Assembly (NCBI GenBank): GCA_902633975.1
Contig: CACPHX010000001.1
Coordinates: forward strand, 110,572 to 164,136
Reading direction: 5' to 3'
Source: an uncultured Marinoscillum sp.
Lineage (GTDB): Bacteria; Bacteroidota; Bacteroidia; Cytophagales; MED-G16
DNA: 53,565 nucleotides
The position numbers and the translations under genes are program-made. Under the pieces are notes generated by a model. It was given only the letters and a program-made list of their open reading frames with translations. It was not told the origin of the DNA and did no database searches. How positions within the stretch are numbered: position 1 is the stretch's first letter; every line of letters begins with the position of its first letter. Positions 34,723 to 44,367 of the stretch are shown in pieces.

Positions 34723-37110
34723 ATGAAAAAAATATATCTACTAACTCTATTGATTTTTTTAAATCCGTTGCAAGTACTTCCTCAAGAAAGCTATACATTA
34801 AATGGTTATGTTAATGATGCCGAGACAGGTGAGGCTTTAATAGGTGCTACGGTTTATGTGAACGAATTGAATTCAGGGACAGTAACCAACTCTTACGGCT
34901 TCTATTCTCTGACACTAGTTCAAGGAGATTATAAAATTGATTTTCGTTATTTAGGATACGAGTCAAGCGAGAAAATAATTTCACTTAACTCTAATCAAAA
35001 GCTTGATATTGAGTTGTCAGGTCTTGACGTTCAGCTGGAAGATGTTATTGTTAGTGATATTGCTGAAGATTATAACGTTAGTAGTATTGAAATGAGTACT
35101 AACAAATTAGATATCTCTAGAATTGCTGAAATCCCAACATTTTTAGGTGAAAATGATATTATTAAGGCAATTCAACTTTTACCAGGTGTGAGTTCTGTAG
35201 GTGAGGGTGCATCGGGTTTCAATGTTAGAGGAGGTTCAGTTGGACAAAATCTTGTCCTATTAGATGAGGCACCAGTATATAATTCTTCTCACCTACTCGG
35301 TTTCCTCTCTGTTTTTAATCCTGATGCTGTTAAAGATTTAAAATTATATAAGGGGGGAATCCCATCAAGATATGGGGGCAGGCTATCATCAATTCTTGAT
35401 ATAAGGATGAAAGATGGAAATAGTAAAAGAACCTCAATTTCTGGAGGAATAGGTTCTATTTTTAGTCGGTTTACTTTAGAGTCACCTATTGTAAAAGATA
35501 AGTCTTCATTTATTTTAGCTCTAAGGAGGTCTTACGCAGATATACTTTTCAGGCCTTTTATAAAAAATTCAAGTTTCCTTGATGATGATGCAGCTCTTAA
35601 TTTTTATGACGTAACTGCGAAAGCTAACTATGAGATAAACGAGAAAAATACTTTATATCTTTCAAGCTACCTCGGAAGAGATATTTTTATGTTTGATGAA
35701 AGGCAAGGTTTTAATTGGGGAAATAGAACGGGAACTCTTAGATGGAATCATCTATTTAATGACAGGCTTTTTTCAAATTTTACTCTCATCTACAGTAACT
35801 ATGATTATCAGCTAGCCTTTGGTAGTGATGATAGAAATAAATTTGAGTGGGACTCCAGAATTGAAACAATAAACTTTAAACCTGAATTTAGTTATTTTAT
35901 AAATACAGGGAATGAACTTTCCATAGGCGCTGAAATGATTAGATATAGTTTTGAGCCGGCTAATGCAGTGGGTGTAAGTGAAGGTGAAATAACTGACATT
36001 ACCCTTCCTGATAAATTTGCATTTGAAGGTTCAGTTTATATTGGTAATGAACAAAAAATTTCAAATCTTACTTTTTCTTATGGTCTAAGAGCCTCTTATT
36101 ATTCTTACTACGGTCCTGGATATAGATACAATTTTTCAGATGAGGGTATTGCAGGTCAAAGAAAAGAATTGATAAGTGAAATTAAAATTGATGATAATTC
36201 GTCAATAAAAAAATATTCTAGTATTGAGCCAAGAATATCTATTAACTTTCAACCGTCAGCTTCTTTCTCTTTGAAGGCAAGTTATAATAAGATGACACAG
36301 TATATTCATTTACTTTCAAATACTGCTGCTTCAAGTTCATTAGATGTATGGACACCAAGTACTAATAATATTAAACCTCAACTTGGAGACATATATGTTT
36401 TTGGTCTTTTTAAGAATTTTAAAAATAATTTGTTCGAATCATCCATAGAATTATACTATAAAGACTTAAATAATCAAATTGATTACATAGACGGAGCTGA
36501 TTTATTGATAAATAAGTATTTCGAAGGCGACATCATGAGTGGATTAGGTAGGTCCTACGGCTTAGAATTTTTAATAAAAAAAAATAGGGGTAATTTCAAT
36601 GGTTGGATAAGCTACACCTATGGCAGATCAGAGTTAAAGATTAATGGTATTAATAATTTCAATTGGTATCCAACTCGATACGATCAGACCCATAATTTTA
36701 AAGTAACATCAACATACGAGTTAAGTAAAAGAGTTCAGTTATCTGGTAACTTTGTTTATCTGACAGGGACACCTGTAACATTTCCCTCTTCAAAATATGT
36801 TATACAAGGTTTTGCCATACCTCATAATGCTGAAAGCACTAGGCATCAGTTCAGAATCCCAAACTATCACAGGCTAGACATATCAGCTACCATAAATGGA
36901 AAAAAATTAAAAAGAAATGGAAAAGAAAGAAAAAATGATAGCTCGGTCATAATTAGTATTTATAATCTCTACAACAGACGAAATCCATTCTCCATTTATT
37001 TTTCTCAAGGTAAGTCGAATGTCACTGAGAATTTTGTTCCTGGAGAAGTCACTAGACTATCCATTATAGGTTCTTTCGTTCCATCAATAACTTATAATTT
37101 TAAATTTTAA
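34723..37110 (+). CDS. TonB-dependent outer-membrane receptor with carboxypeptidase-like domain
   Basis: A 795-residue receptor. After the signal peptide (1-21) comes a CarboxypepD_reg-like domain (about 22-110: LNGYVNDAETGEALIGATVY, then LGYESSEK), then a plug (about 135-235: IKAIQLLPGV, GFNVRGGSVGQNLVLLDEAP, LSSILDIRMKDG) and a 22-strand-type barrel with the terminal aromatic F of ITYNFKF. It imports an unidentified ligand across the outer membrane using TonB energy. The downstream DUF4249 lipoprotein overlaps it by one base (TAATG), a pairing repeated often in Bacteroidota. It is not a SusC (no SusD partner). Confidence 0.93.
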   Translation: MKKIYLLTLLIFLNPLQVLPQESYTLNGYVNDAETGEALIGATVYVNELNSGTVTNSYGFYSLTLVQGDYKIDFRYLGYESSEKIISLNSNQKLDIELSGLDVQLEDVIVSDIAEDYNVSSIEMSTNKLDISRIAEIPTFLGENDIIKAIQLLPGVSSVGEGASGFNVRGGSVGQNLVLLDEAPVYNSSHLLGFLSVFNPDAVKDLKLYKGGIPSRYGGRLSSILDIRMKDGNSKRTSISGGIGSIFSRFTLESPIVKDKSSFILALRRSYADILFRPFIKNSSFLDDDAALNFYDVTAKANYEINEKNTLYLSSYLGRDIFMFDERQGFNWGNRTGTLRWNHLFNDRLFSNFTLIYSNYDYQLAFGSDDRNKFEWDSRIETINFKPEFSYFINTGNELSIGAEMIRYSFEPANAVGVSEGEITDITLPDKFAFEGSVYIGNEQKISNLTFSYGLRASYYSYYGPGYRYNFSDEGIAGQRKELISEIKIDDNSSIKKYSSIEPRISINFQPSASFSLKASYNKMTQYIHLLSNTAASSSLDVWTPSTNNIKPQLGDIYVFGLFKNFKNNLFESSIELYYKDLNNQIDYIDGADLLINKYFEGDIMSGLGRSYGLEFLIKKNRGNFNGWISYTYGRSELKINGINNFNWYPTRYDQTHNFKVTSTYELSKRVQLSGNFVYLTGTPVTFPSSKYVIQGFAIPHNAESTRHQFRIPNYHRLDISATINGKKLKRNGKERKNDSSVIISIYNLYNRRNPFSIYFSQGKSNVTENFVPGEVTRLSIIGSFVPSITYNFKF

Positions 37111-38042
37111 TGAAAAAGTCTGCATATATACTCATTTCTTTATTTTTACTTTCTTGTGAAGATATTATAACCCCGGACCTCCCCAAAAATGATCCAATTT
37201 TAGTAGTTGATGCTTGGATTAATGATCTAAATTCACCCCAAAAAATATTATTATCTACAACTCAAGATTATCTTGATACTTTATCCTCACCGCCAGCCTC
37301 AGGCGCATTTATTCAAATTACAGACGACATAGGCAATGTTTTTAATTTTAACGAATCAGAGCCAGGCGAATATATTTGGGAACCTGATAGTATATTTCAA
37401 AATTTAGGTAGTGTAGGAAACTCATTTTCTTTAACTATTTTTTATTCAGGCAAAGAAATTATAGCACAATCAAAAATGAATAGAACATCAATAATTGATA
37501 GTGTTAATTTTGTAAGGGGTCAATTTCCAGAGGGCTCATATTATGCTGAGTTCTGGTCAAGAGAAGAAGAGGGTTTAGGAGACGCTTACTGGATTAAAAC
37601 CTATAAGAATGGAGTTTATCAGAACAGACTTGGAGATATAATCACATGTATTGATGCCGGTGCATCCTCTGAAGGAGCTGAAGTTGACGGGATACCGTTT
37701 ATACCTCCAATCAGACGTGGTATTACAAGGTTTGAAACCGACGAAGATGGTGATTTTTTATCACCATTTAAGAAAGGAGACTCACTCTATGTGGAGATAC
37801 ATTCTGTTACTTTCGAGGCTTTTGATTTTTTAAACAAGACTGCAATTCAAATTAATAGACCAGGTGGTTTTGGAGAACTATTTGCTGTATCTCTTTCAAA
37901 TGTTCCAACAAATATTTTTGTTGTAAATGACGATAATTTTAAAGTTCTCGGTTTTTTTAATGTATCAGCTGTCCACGGTTTGGGAAATACTCTTGACGAT
38001 GAGGAACTTGTAAAAATTGAGTTATATAACAGAGAATGGTAG
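37110..38042 (+). CDS. DUF4249 lipoprotein, partner of the TonB receptor
   Basis: A 310-residue lipoprotein (LFLLSC, C16) of the DUF4249 family. Visible family features are the N-terminal PILVVDAWINDLNSPQKI strand region, then SGAFIQITDDIGNVFNF and GEYIW. The family is found directly after TonB-dependent receptors with carboxypeptidase-like domains and presumably sits at the outer membrane as an accessory lid or ligand-capture protein. No ligand is known to me. The gene ends 1 base from the convergent mnmD stop. Confidence 0.88.
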   Translation: MKKSAYILISLFLLSCEDIITPDLPKNDPILVVDAWINDLNSPQKILLSTTQDYLDTLSSPPASGAFIQITDDIGNVFNFNESEPGEYIWEPDSIFQNLGSVGNSFSLTIFYSGKEIIAQSKMNRTSIIDSVNFVRGQFPEGSYYAEFWSREEEGLGDAYWIKTYKNGVYQNRLGDIITCIDAGASSEGAEVDGIPFIPPIRRGITRFETDEDGDFLSPFKKGDSLYVEIHSVTFEAFDFLNKTAIQINRPGGFGELFAVSLSNVPTNIFVVNDDNFKVLGFFNVSAVHGLGNTLDDEELVKIELYNREW

Positions 38043-38043
38043 G

Positions 38044-38715
38044 TTACTTTGTTGCCCTAGTCATTTCCTTTTTTCCCATAGGACCTGCCAGTATTTCAAT
38101 TTTGAATTTGAGATTCTTGAGTATTCTTTTTAGTCTCTTGGTTGAGGAGTAAGTTACTATTACACCTTCGCGTCTCATTGCATATTTAATATTACTAAAG
38201 TTTTTTTTATCCCAAATATCCGGCTGTTTACTCGGTGCAAAGGCATCAAAAAAGATAAGATCATATTTTTCCTTTTTTAATGAAATTTCTTCTAATCGGT
38301 TAATGCTTCTTTTAAATTTAAAATTATTTGAGAGTTTGGTTACCGTTTGACTTTTACTATTATGAATTTTTTCGAAGATTTTAATATCAAATTCTTTTAT
38401 TTTACGACTAAAGTTGAGTTTTTTTAGGATAGAGTTCTCAAGAGGGAATGGTTCAATGGCATGATAAAAAATTTTCATATTTTTTTGTTTCGCATAATTT
38501 ATTGTTAATAAAACATTGAGACCGGTTCCAAGACCTATTTCAAGTATACTCACTGACTTATTCTTTTTATTATTCACCACTCTGTCTAAACCAGCATTGA
38601 TATAAACATGCTCAGATTCTTTTATCGACCCATGTAAAGAGTGATAGCTTTCATCAAGTGCTTTATTGTAAATAGTATCTGAACCGTCATTAGTTCTTAC
38701 TATTTTGAGATTCAT
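38044..38715 (-). CDS. mnmD: tRNA 5-methylaminomethyl-2-thiouridine methyltransferase MnmD
   Basis: A 223-residue SAM-dependent methyltransferase corresponding to the N-terminal domain of bifunctional MnmC, completing mnm5s2U at tRNA wobble position 34. SLHGSIKESEHVYINAGL (about 27-44), the SAM motif EIGLGTGLN (59-67) and FFDAFAPSKQPDIW are diagnostic. The oxidoreductase half of MnmC is absent, as usual in Bacteroidota. It is coupled to ispF by a 4-base overlap. Confidence 0.92.
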   Translation of the reverse strand: MNLKIVRTNDGSDTIYNKALDESYHSLHGSIKESEHVYINAGLDRVVNNKKNKSVSILEIGLGTGLNVLLTINYAKQKNMKIFYHAIEPFPLENSILKKLNFSRKIKEFDIKIFEKIHNSKSQTVTKLSNNFKFKRSINRLEEISLKKEKYDLIFFDAFAPSKQPDIWDKKNFSNIKYAMRREGVIVTYSSTKRLKRILKNLKFKIEILAGPMGKKEMTRATK

Positions 38716-39200
38716 TTCTTTTTTAATAGAGTAATACAGTGGGCAGCGACTCCTTCCTCTCTTCCTACAAACCCAAGGCCTTCAGTTGTAGTTGCTTTAA
38801 TTGATAATTTCTTTTTCTTGATTTTCATGATTTCGGATAATATTTCAATCATTTTATTGATATAATTTCTTAGTTTAGGTCTTTCAAGAAGAATAGTAAC
38901 ATCAATGTTATTAATTGTATAATTTTTTTCTTTAAGTAACATTATTATCTTGGAAAGTAGCCTCTTGCTATCAATTCCTTTATACTTATTATCAGTATCT
39001 GGAAAATGTTTACCAATATCATCCTCAGAAATTGCGCCTAGTATAGAGTCACATATCACGTGTATTACAACATCTGCATCAGAATGACCTACTGCACCTT
39101 TGTCGTGATTAATTTCTATTCCACCAATTATAAATCTTTTACCGGTCTCTAGCCTGTGCACATCATAACCATGTCCAATCCTATAACTTTCTTTATTCAT
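38712..39200 (-). CDS. ispF: 2-C-methyl-D-erythritol 2,4-cyclodiphosphate synthase
   Basis: A 162-residue MEP-pathway enzyme making the cyclic diphosphate precursor of isoprenoids. RIGHGYDVHRLETG (metal ligands D13 and H15), GHSDADVVIHVICDSILGAI, FPDTD and the C-terminal TTEGLGFVGREEGVAAHC are family signatures. Length is normal. It is the first gene of a two-gene minus-strand operon with mnmD, divergent from the DoxX gene with 44 bases between starts. Confidence 0.96.
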   Translation of the reverse strand: MNKESYRIGHGYDVHRLETGKRFIIGGIEINHDKGAVGHSDADVVIHVICDSILGAISEDDIGKHFPDTDNKYKGIDSKRLLSKIIMLLKEKNYTINNIDVTILLERPKLRNYINKMIEILSEIMKIKKKKLSIKATTTEGLGFVGREEGVAAHCITLLKKK

Positions 39201-39244
39201 GAGGTAAATTTATAACTTTACTGTCTTATTATCGTCTTGTTTAT

Positions 39245-39664
39245 ATGAATAGATTATTATTCTTTTTTTCTTCAAAACCATTTCTTGCTGATTATACAAA
39301 CTTTTTTTTTAGATTGGTTGTAAGCTTATCTTTAATGACTCATGGTTACTCCAAATTGATGAGACTTCTTGAGGGTAGAATATGGAGTAGAACCCATCTT
39401 TTCTTTAACGAGGAAACATCACTTGCACTTGTCACTTTCGGTGAATTTTTTGCTCCTCTTTTTGTGATATTAGGTTTGGGCACCAGATTATTTTCTATTC
39501 CTATAATTTACACATTCATTATTGTAGTATTTGATGCCCACTGGGGGGATCCTTTCACTAAAATGGAGAAAGGCATACTTTTTCTTATTTCATATATCCT
39601 TATTTTTATGTTTGGTCCAGGCAAATTTTCTCTTGATAATCTGATATCAAAAAGGTATAAATAG
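39245..39664 (+). CDS. DoxX-family membrane protein
   Basis: A 139-residue integral membrane protein with four hydrophobic segments. FFRLVVSLSLMTHGYSKLMRL (about 23-43) and GEFFAPLFVILGLGTRLFSIPI (about 60-81) match the DoxX family ('HGxxK' and 'E..g.l.L.lGl.tr..a'). The family includes quinone-oxidoreductase-associated and thiosulfate-related subunits, but most members are uncharacterised, so no role is assigned. The 90-base gap after it holds no clear hairpin. Confidence 0.82.
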   Translation: MNRLLFFFSSKPFLADYTNFFFRLVVSLSLMTHGYSKLMRLLEGRIWSRTHLFFNEETSLALVTFGEFFAPLFVILGLGTRLFSIPIIYTFIIVVFDAHWGDPFTKMEKGILFLISYILIFMFGPGKFSLDNLISKRYK

Positions 39665-39754
39665 ATTATTATTTTTATATATTTACTTAGGTAAACCAAA
39701 CCGAAATATTTTACAATAATTAACCAAATAACCCGATTCAATATCAGTATTGAC

Positions 39755-41734
39755 ATGCTGTTCGAAAATGAAAATGTAAGTACATCTACTCTCAAAAATT
39801 TATATCTATCAATGTTAAAACCTCGATTGATTGAGGAAAAAATGTTGATACTGTTAAGACAAAATAAGATAAGTAAGTGGTTCTCTGGAATTGGTCAAGA
39901 GGCGACATCTGTAGGAGTTGCATTAGCAACTAATAGTGATGAATATATACTTCCCATGCACCGAAATTTAGGTGTTTTTACAAGCAGAGATATTTCACTT
40001 ATAAAACTTTTTAATCAGTTTCAAGGAAAGTTAGACGGATTTACCAAAGGTAGAGACAGGTCTTTCCATTTTGGAGTCAAAGAATTAAATATTGTAGGTA
40101 TGATATCCCACCTTGGACCTCAGATGGGGGTAGCAGATGGAATAGCTCTTGCAAAAAAAATGAAAGGTGAAAAAAAAGCAACAGTTGTTTTTACAGGTGA
40201 TGGAGGTACGAGCGAGGGAGATTTTCATGAGGCCTTAAATGTTGCATCTGTATGGGATCTTCCAGTACTATTTGTCATTGAAAATAATGGTTACGGACTT
40301 TCAACTCCTAATGAAGAACAGTTCAAGGGTGACTCTCTAGCAAAAAGGGGAGATGGTTATGGAATGGAATCCCTATCTATTGATGGAAACAATATACTTG
40401 AGGTTTACACTACTGTTAAAAAAATCCTTGAGGATATCAGAGAAAAGCCAAGACCATTTCTTTTAGAGTGTTTTACTTTTAGGATGAGGGGACACGAGGA
40501 GGCCTCTGGAATAAAATATGTTCCAAAAAAAGTTATGGAATACTGGGAAAAAAAAGATCCACTTAAAAATTTTGAAGAATTCATAGTAGAAAAAAAAATA
40601 TATAGTAAAGAAGAAATAGATAAAGTTAGAAAATCTATTACTGAAGAAATTAATGAGGCTGTTAAAATTTCTTTTGACAACTCAACCATAAGCTTTAAGG
40701 AGGAAGATGAGATTAATGATGTTTTTTTCCCGTACTCCCAGTCAATTAAAAATCCAAAAGAAAAGTCTATGTCTGATAAGCGATATGTAGACTCTATATC
40801 AGAATCTTTAGAACAAAATTTAAATAAGTACAAAGATCTTATAATTATGGGTCAGGATATTTCTGACTACGGAGGAGTATTTAAGGTGACCGAGGGCTTT
40901 GTAAAAAAGTTTGGTAAGGAAAGAATTAGGAATACCCCCTTGTGTGAGTCAGCTATTATAGGAACAGCATTAGGACTTTCTATTGAGGGAATAAAATCAA
41001 TAGTTGAGATGCAATTCGCCGACTTTGTTACATGCGGATTTAATCAGATTATTAATAATCTTGCAAAAATACATTATAGGTGGGGTCAGAATGCAGATGT
41101 AGTTGTTAGAATGCCAACAGGTGGTGGAGTCTCAGCTGGTCCTTTTCACTCACAATCTAATGAGGCATGGTTCTTTCATACACCTGGACTTAAAATAGTT
41201 TATCCTTCATGTTCCATGGATGCTAAAGGCTTACTTAATGCAGCAATTGAAGATCCTAATCCATATCTTTTCTTTGAACATAAAGCTCTTTACAGGTCAC
41301 ATTCTGAAAAAATATTTAACGATTATTATACGATTGAGATAGGAAAAGCTAGAATCATTAATAAAGGAGAAGATATTTCTATAATAACATACGGCATGGG
41401 TGTTTATTGGGCTAAAGATGTATTAAAAAGCTTTAGTAATATTTCAATAGAAATTATTGATTTAAGATCTCTTCAACCTTGGGATAAAGAGACCGTAAAA
41501 AATTCTGTAATAAAAACTAATAAAGTAATAATCCTTCATGAAGATTGTTTGACAGGTGGAATTGGGGCTGAAATTTCTGCTTGGATTACAGAAAATTGTT
41601 TTGAGAGTTTAGATGGTCCTATACTCAGGGTTGGTGGTCTTGACACACCTGTCCCATTTAGAAAAGAACTAGAAGATAACTTTATGCCTAAAGATAGATT
41701 GAAGAAAAAAATAAATAAACTTGTGTCTTATTAA
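39755..41734 (+). CDS. Fused alpha/beta 2-oxoacid dehydrogenase E1 (branched-chain type)
   Basis: A 659-residue thiamine-diphosphate enzyme joining the E1 alpha domain (1 to about 330) and E1 beta domain (about 345-659) in one chain. The alpha part has the TPP motif from GDGGTSEGD (148-156) to ENN (176-178), MHRNLG and the phosphorylation-loop-like RMRGHEEASG. The beta part has GQDISDYGGVF, EMQFADFVTCGFNQIIN, MPTGGGVSAGPFHSQSNEAW and the C-terminal GGLDTPVPF. It would decarboxylate branched 2-oxoacids, feeding branched fatty-acid primers and Leu/Ile/Val breakdown; pyruvate cannot be excluded. E2 and E3 genes are not in the window. Confidence 0.9.
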   Translation: MLFENENVSTSTLKNLYLSMLKPRLIEEKMLILLRQNKISKWFSGIGQEATSVGVALATNSDEYILPMHRNLGVFTSRDISLIKLFNQFQGKLDGFTKGRDRSFHFGVKELNIVGMISHLGPQMGVADGIALAKKMKGEKKATVVFTGDGGTSEGDFHEALNVASVWDLPVLFVIENNGYGLSTPNEEQFKGDSLAKRGDGYGMESLSIDGNNILEVYTTVKKILEDIREKPRPFLLECFTFRMRGHEEASGIKYVPKKVMEYWEKKDPLKNFEEFIVEKKIYSKEEIDKVRKSITEEINEAVKISFDNSTISFKEEDEINDVFFPYSQSIKNPKEKSMSDKRYVDSISESLEQNLNKYKDLIIMGQDISDYGGVFKVTEGFVKKFGKERIRNTPLCESAIIGTALGLSIEGIKSIVEMQFADFVTCGFNQIINNLAKIHYRWGQNADVVVRMPTGGGVSAGPFHSQSNEAWFFHTPGLKIVYPSCSMDAKGLLNAAIEDPNPYLFFEHKALYRSHSEKIFNDYYTIEIGKARIINKGEDISIITYGMGVYWAKDVLKSFSNISIEIIDLRSLQPWDKETVKNSVIKTNKVIILHEDCLTGGIGAEISAWITENCFESLDGPILRVGGLDTPVPFRKELEDNFMPKDRLKKKINKLVSY

Positions 41735-41785
41735 ATTATTGATGTTTAATATTAAAAATTGATTTAAAAATCTTAATTTTAAGTT

Positions 41786-42241
41786 ATGAAAAACTTTACT
41801 TACTTAAAATCACTATTTCTAACTTTATTTGTATCTGCACTGCTTTTTTCGTGTTCGAAAGACGATGACGACACGAGCGTAGATGATGTTGTAGATCCTC
41901 TTGATACGCAAGCAAACCTTCTCAATGGTTCTTGGGTCGTCAAGGACGCTAACTCTGTCACTAAAGACGGTAGTGTCGTAAACGTATTCACTGCTATGTC
42001 CCTAACTTTTTCTGGAGGTTCAGCAAGTGGTGGAGCCTACGCAACGCTAAACTCAGATAGCAACGAGATATGGCCAGCTTCAGGAACGTGGCAGTTCCAA
42101 GGTGGTAGCAGCGCCGCTCTATTAAGGAGTGACGGTGTTGTGATAAGTATAAGCGTTACAGAGACTACGCTTAGAACAACTTTTTCAACTAGTGGTGGAA
42201 TTAAAGACGGAAATTGGGTCTTTGATTTCGTAAAACAGTAA
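41786..42241 (+). CDS. Acidic lipocalin-like lipoprotein with surface-export signal
   Basis: A 151-residue lipoprotein (LLFSC, C23). The residues after the lipid cysteine, SKDDDD, resemble the Bacteroidota lipoprotein export signal that sends lipoproteins to the cell surface. The mature part has LNGSWVVKDA, SLTFSGG, SGTWQFQGG and NWVFDFVKQ, a pattern like the lipocalin-like proteins of this phylum. Codon use is atypical: by hand count AAC:AAT is 6:2, GAC:GAT 7:7, and ACG appears five times, whereas neighbours use mostly AT-ending codons. High expression or recent acquisition could explain this. No function can be named. Confidence 0.75.
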   Translation: MKNFTYLKSLFLTLFVSALLFSCSKDDDDTSVDDVVDPLDTQANLLNGSWVVKDANSVTKDGSVVNVFTAMSLTFSGGSASGGAYATLNSDSNEIWPASGTWQFQGGSSAALLRSDGVVISISVTETTLRTTFSTSGGIKDGNWVFDFVKQ

Positions 42242-42250
42242 ACTTTATTT

Positions 42251-42658
42251 TCAAAAGTTAAATATAATATTTTGTTTAATTTCCGGATGAAGGCTCTTAG
42301 CCACTGGGCAGTTCCTCCCTACACTCTCAAGTTTATTTCTCTGAATATCTGTTAGGCTATTTTCTTCAAAGTTAAGTTCTATATGTATTTCCTTAATTTT
42401 TCTTGGATCAGAGTTCATTACTTTTTTAATTTTTGCTATTGAGTTTGGCATTTTAAAACCACCTTTTTCAGCACATATTCCCATTACAGTTGTCATACAA
42501 CTACATAACGCAGATGAAACCAAGTCTGTTGGTGCAAAGGCTTCTCCTTTTCCGTTATTATCAACTGGAGCGTCAGTGATTATCTTTTGTCCAGATTTAA
42601 TGTGTTTAGATGAGGTGCGCAAATCACCAACATATGTATTTTCAATTATATGTTTCAT
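42251..42658 (-). CDS. OsmC/Ohr-family protein
   Basis: A 135-residue OsmC-like protein. The two redox cysteines are in LCSCMTTVMGICAEK (helix) and NCPVAKSLHP (C-terminal loop), the usual places in the OsmC fold, and FAPTDLVSSAL is the loop before the first. Such proteins reduce organic hydroperoxides with lipoylated or low-molecular-weight thiol partners, or belong to uncharacterised YhfA-like subfamilies. Bacillithiol genes and lipA are within the window, which is compatible but not evidence. A TTTG 20 bases before TAATTTAA (minus strand, about 42684-42715) could be a weak promoter. Confidence 0.88.
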   Translation of the reverse strand: MKHIIENTYVGDLRTSSKHIKSGQKIITDAPVDNNGKGEAFAPTDLVSSALCSCMTTVMGICAEKGGFKMPNSIAKIKKVMNSDPRKIKEIHIELNFEENSLTDIQRNKLESVGRNCPVAKSLHPEIKQNIIFNF

Positions 42659-42753
42659 TGAGTATTAGATTAACTGAATTAAACTTAAATTATTTTTTCC
42701 TTTTTTTTCAATCAAATAGTAAATTTTACGTTAATAATTAAAGTGATTAAAAA

Positions 42754-43470
42754 ATGAAACTTTTTGTATTAATTTTTACTTCTCTATTTTTTACTGTTTC
42801 TTATTCATATTCTCAGAATTTTGAATATTTTGACACAGACAAGGAGGTGCTCTGGGGAATCAATAAAAACTCATGGGGTGGCCTTTTAGGTGGAGGTGTG
42901 CTCAAGTTTTCAAATAAAATTTCTGATAATCAGTTCAAGACTATAGGCTTTGAACTTGTAAACATAAAACATCCAAAAGAGAACAGATATACATCTTCTA
43001 TAGGTTACGGTAGAACATTTATCTGGGGAAAAAAAAATTATTTGTTTTCACTTCGAGTACAGTATGGTAGAGAAACAATATTATTCTCAAAAAAAGATCA
43101 GCAGGGCGTAAGGATAAATGCACAAGTTGCTGCTGGTCCATCTATAGGATTGAAAGTTCCTTATTACATTAAATACAGCAGAAATAACAGGATGTACATA
43201 GAAAATTTTGATCCCTCTTCTCAAACCTTCAATAATGTTATTGGTTCGGCAAGTTTTCTTGAGGGAATTGATGAATTGAGTATAAAACCAGGAATAAATA
43301 TTAAGGCAGCAATTAATTTTGAATTTTCTCCCAGTAAGTCTACAACGGCTATTGAGGTTGGTTTTCTTGGTGATTTTTTTCCTGGGGGTGTTGATATTAT
43401 GCCCACAGCAAAAGAATATAGCTTTTATCCAACAGCATTTATAACTTTATTCTATGGTAGAAAGTACTAA
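42754..43470 (+). CDS. Secreted beta-barrel-like protein preceding lipA
   Basis: A 238-residue protein with a signal peptide (ending near YSYSQ). The rest is beta-rich: WGGLLGGGVLKFS, IGFELVNI, YTSSIGYGRTFIWG, KAAINFEF, AIEVGFLGDFF and AFITLFYGRKY, ending in aromatic/hydrophobic strands as in outer-membrane barrels. It lies 21 bases upstream of lipA in the same direction. I recall uncharacterised genes of this kind next to lipA in Bacteroidota, but no family function is known to me. Confidence 0.7.
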   Translation: MKLFVLIFTSLFFTVSYSYSQNFEYFDTDKEVLWGINKNSWGGLLGGGVLKFSNKISDNQFKTIGFELVNIKHPKENRYTSSIGYGRTFIWGKKNYLFSLRVQYGRETILFSKKDQQGVRINAQVAAGPSIGLKVPYYIKYSRNNRMYIENFDPSSQTFNNVIGSASFLEGIDELSIKPGINIKAAINFEFSPSKSTTAIEVGFLGDFFPGGVDIMPTAKEYSFYPTAFITLFYGRKY

Positions 43471-43491
43471 ATTTATTTAAATTGCGAAAAA

Positions 43492-44367
43492 ATGGCTGAT
43501 GCAAATCTTAAATCTTCACGAGTGAAAAAACCTAGCTGGTTAAGGGTAAAATTACCTGTTGGTGAAGAATATAAAAAAGTAAGGAAAACTGTAGATAAGT
43601 ATAAGCTCCACACCATCTGTGAAAGTGGAAATTGTCCAAATATGGGTGAATGTTGGGGAGCAGGAACAGCCACTTTTATGATTTTAGGTAACGTTTGTAC
43701 TAGAAGTTGTACCTTCTGTGCTGTTGCGACAGGTAGACCCCCGGAGTATGACGAGCAAGAACCAATAAGAGTAGCTAAGGCAATTAAGAAAATGGGTGTA
43801 AAGCATGCAGTTATAACTTCTGTTAATCGGGATGAGCTAAAGGATAGGGGCTCCGAAATTTGGTATCAAACAGTTTCCCAGACAAAGAGATTATCTCCAG
43901 AAACTACAATTGAGACCCTAATACCTGATGTGAGAGGAAATTGGGATGCATTATATCGAATGATTGATGCGGGCCAAGAGGTTGTTTCTCACAACATTGA
44001 AACTGTCGAGAGGTTATATAAGAGAGTTCGACCACAAGCAAGGTATAAAAGAAGTCTTGAACAAATTAAGTTGACTAAAGAATATGGTAAAAGAACAAAG
44101 TCAGGAATAATGGTTGGTCTAGGTGAAAAAAGAGATGAAGTCCTAAAGACCATTGATGATATGGTGGAACATGGACTTCACATTCTAACCATTGGTCAAT
44201 ATCTACAGCCAACAAAGATGCACATTGAGGTAGATGATTTTATTACTCCTGAGATATTTGAAATGTATAAGGATGAGGGATTAAAAAGAGGATTAAAATA
44301 CGTTGAGTCGGGTCCACTTGTAAGATCCTCTTACCATGCTGAGAGACACGTCAATGTTGAGATATAA
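43492..44367 (+). CDS. lipA: Lipoyl synthase
   Basis: A 291-residue radical SAM enzyme that inserts sulfur at C6 and C8 of octanoyl groups on 2-oxoacid dehydrogenase E2 and glycine cleavage H proteins. The auxiliary cluster motif is C43, C48, C54 ([12 protein letters not shown]), the radical SAM cluster is CTRSCTFC (C69, C73, C76), and the C-terminal RSSYHAE serine ligand is present. Length is normal. lipB is not adjacent. It serves E2 partners of complexes like the E1 encoded 2 kb upstream. It overlaps the acylase gene by 14 bases. Confidence 0.97.
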   Translation: MADANLKSSRVKKPSWLRVKLPVGEEYKKVRKTVDKYKLHTICESGNCPNMGECWGAGTATFMILGNVCTRSCTFCAVATGRPPEYDEQEPIRVAKAIKKMGVKHAVITSVNRDELKDRGSEIWYQTVSQTKRLSPETTIETLIPDVRGNWDALYRMIDAGQEVVSHNIETVERLYKRVRPQARYKRSLEQIKLTKEYGKRTKSGIMVGLGEKRDEVLKTIDDMVEHGLHILTIGQYLQPTKMHIEVDDFITPEIFEMYKDEGLKRGLKYVESGPLVRSSYHAERHVNVEI

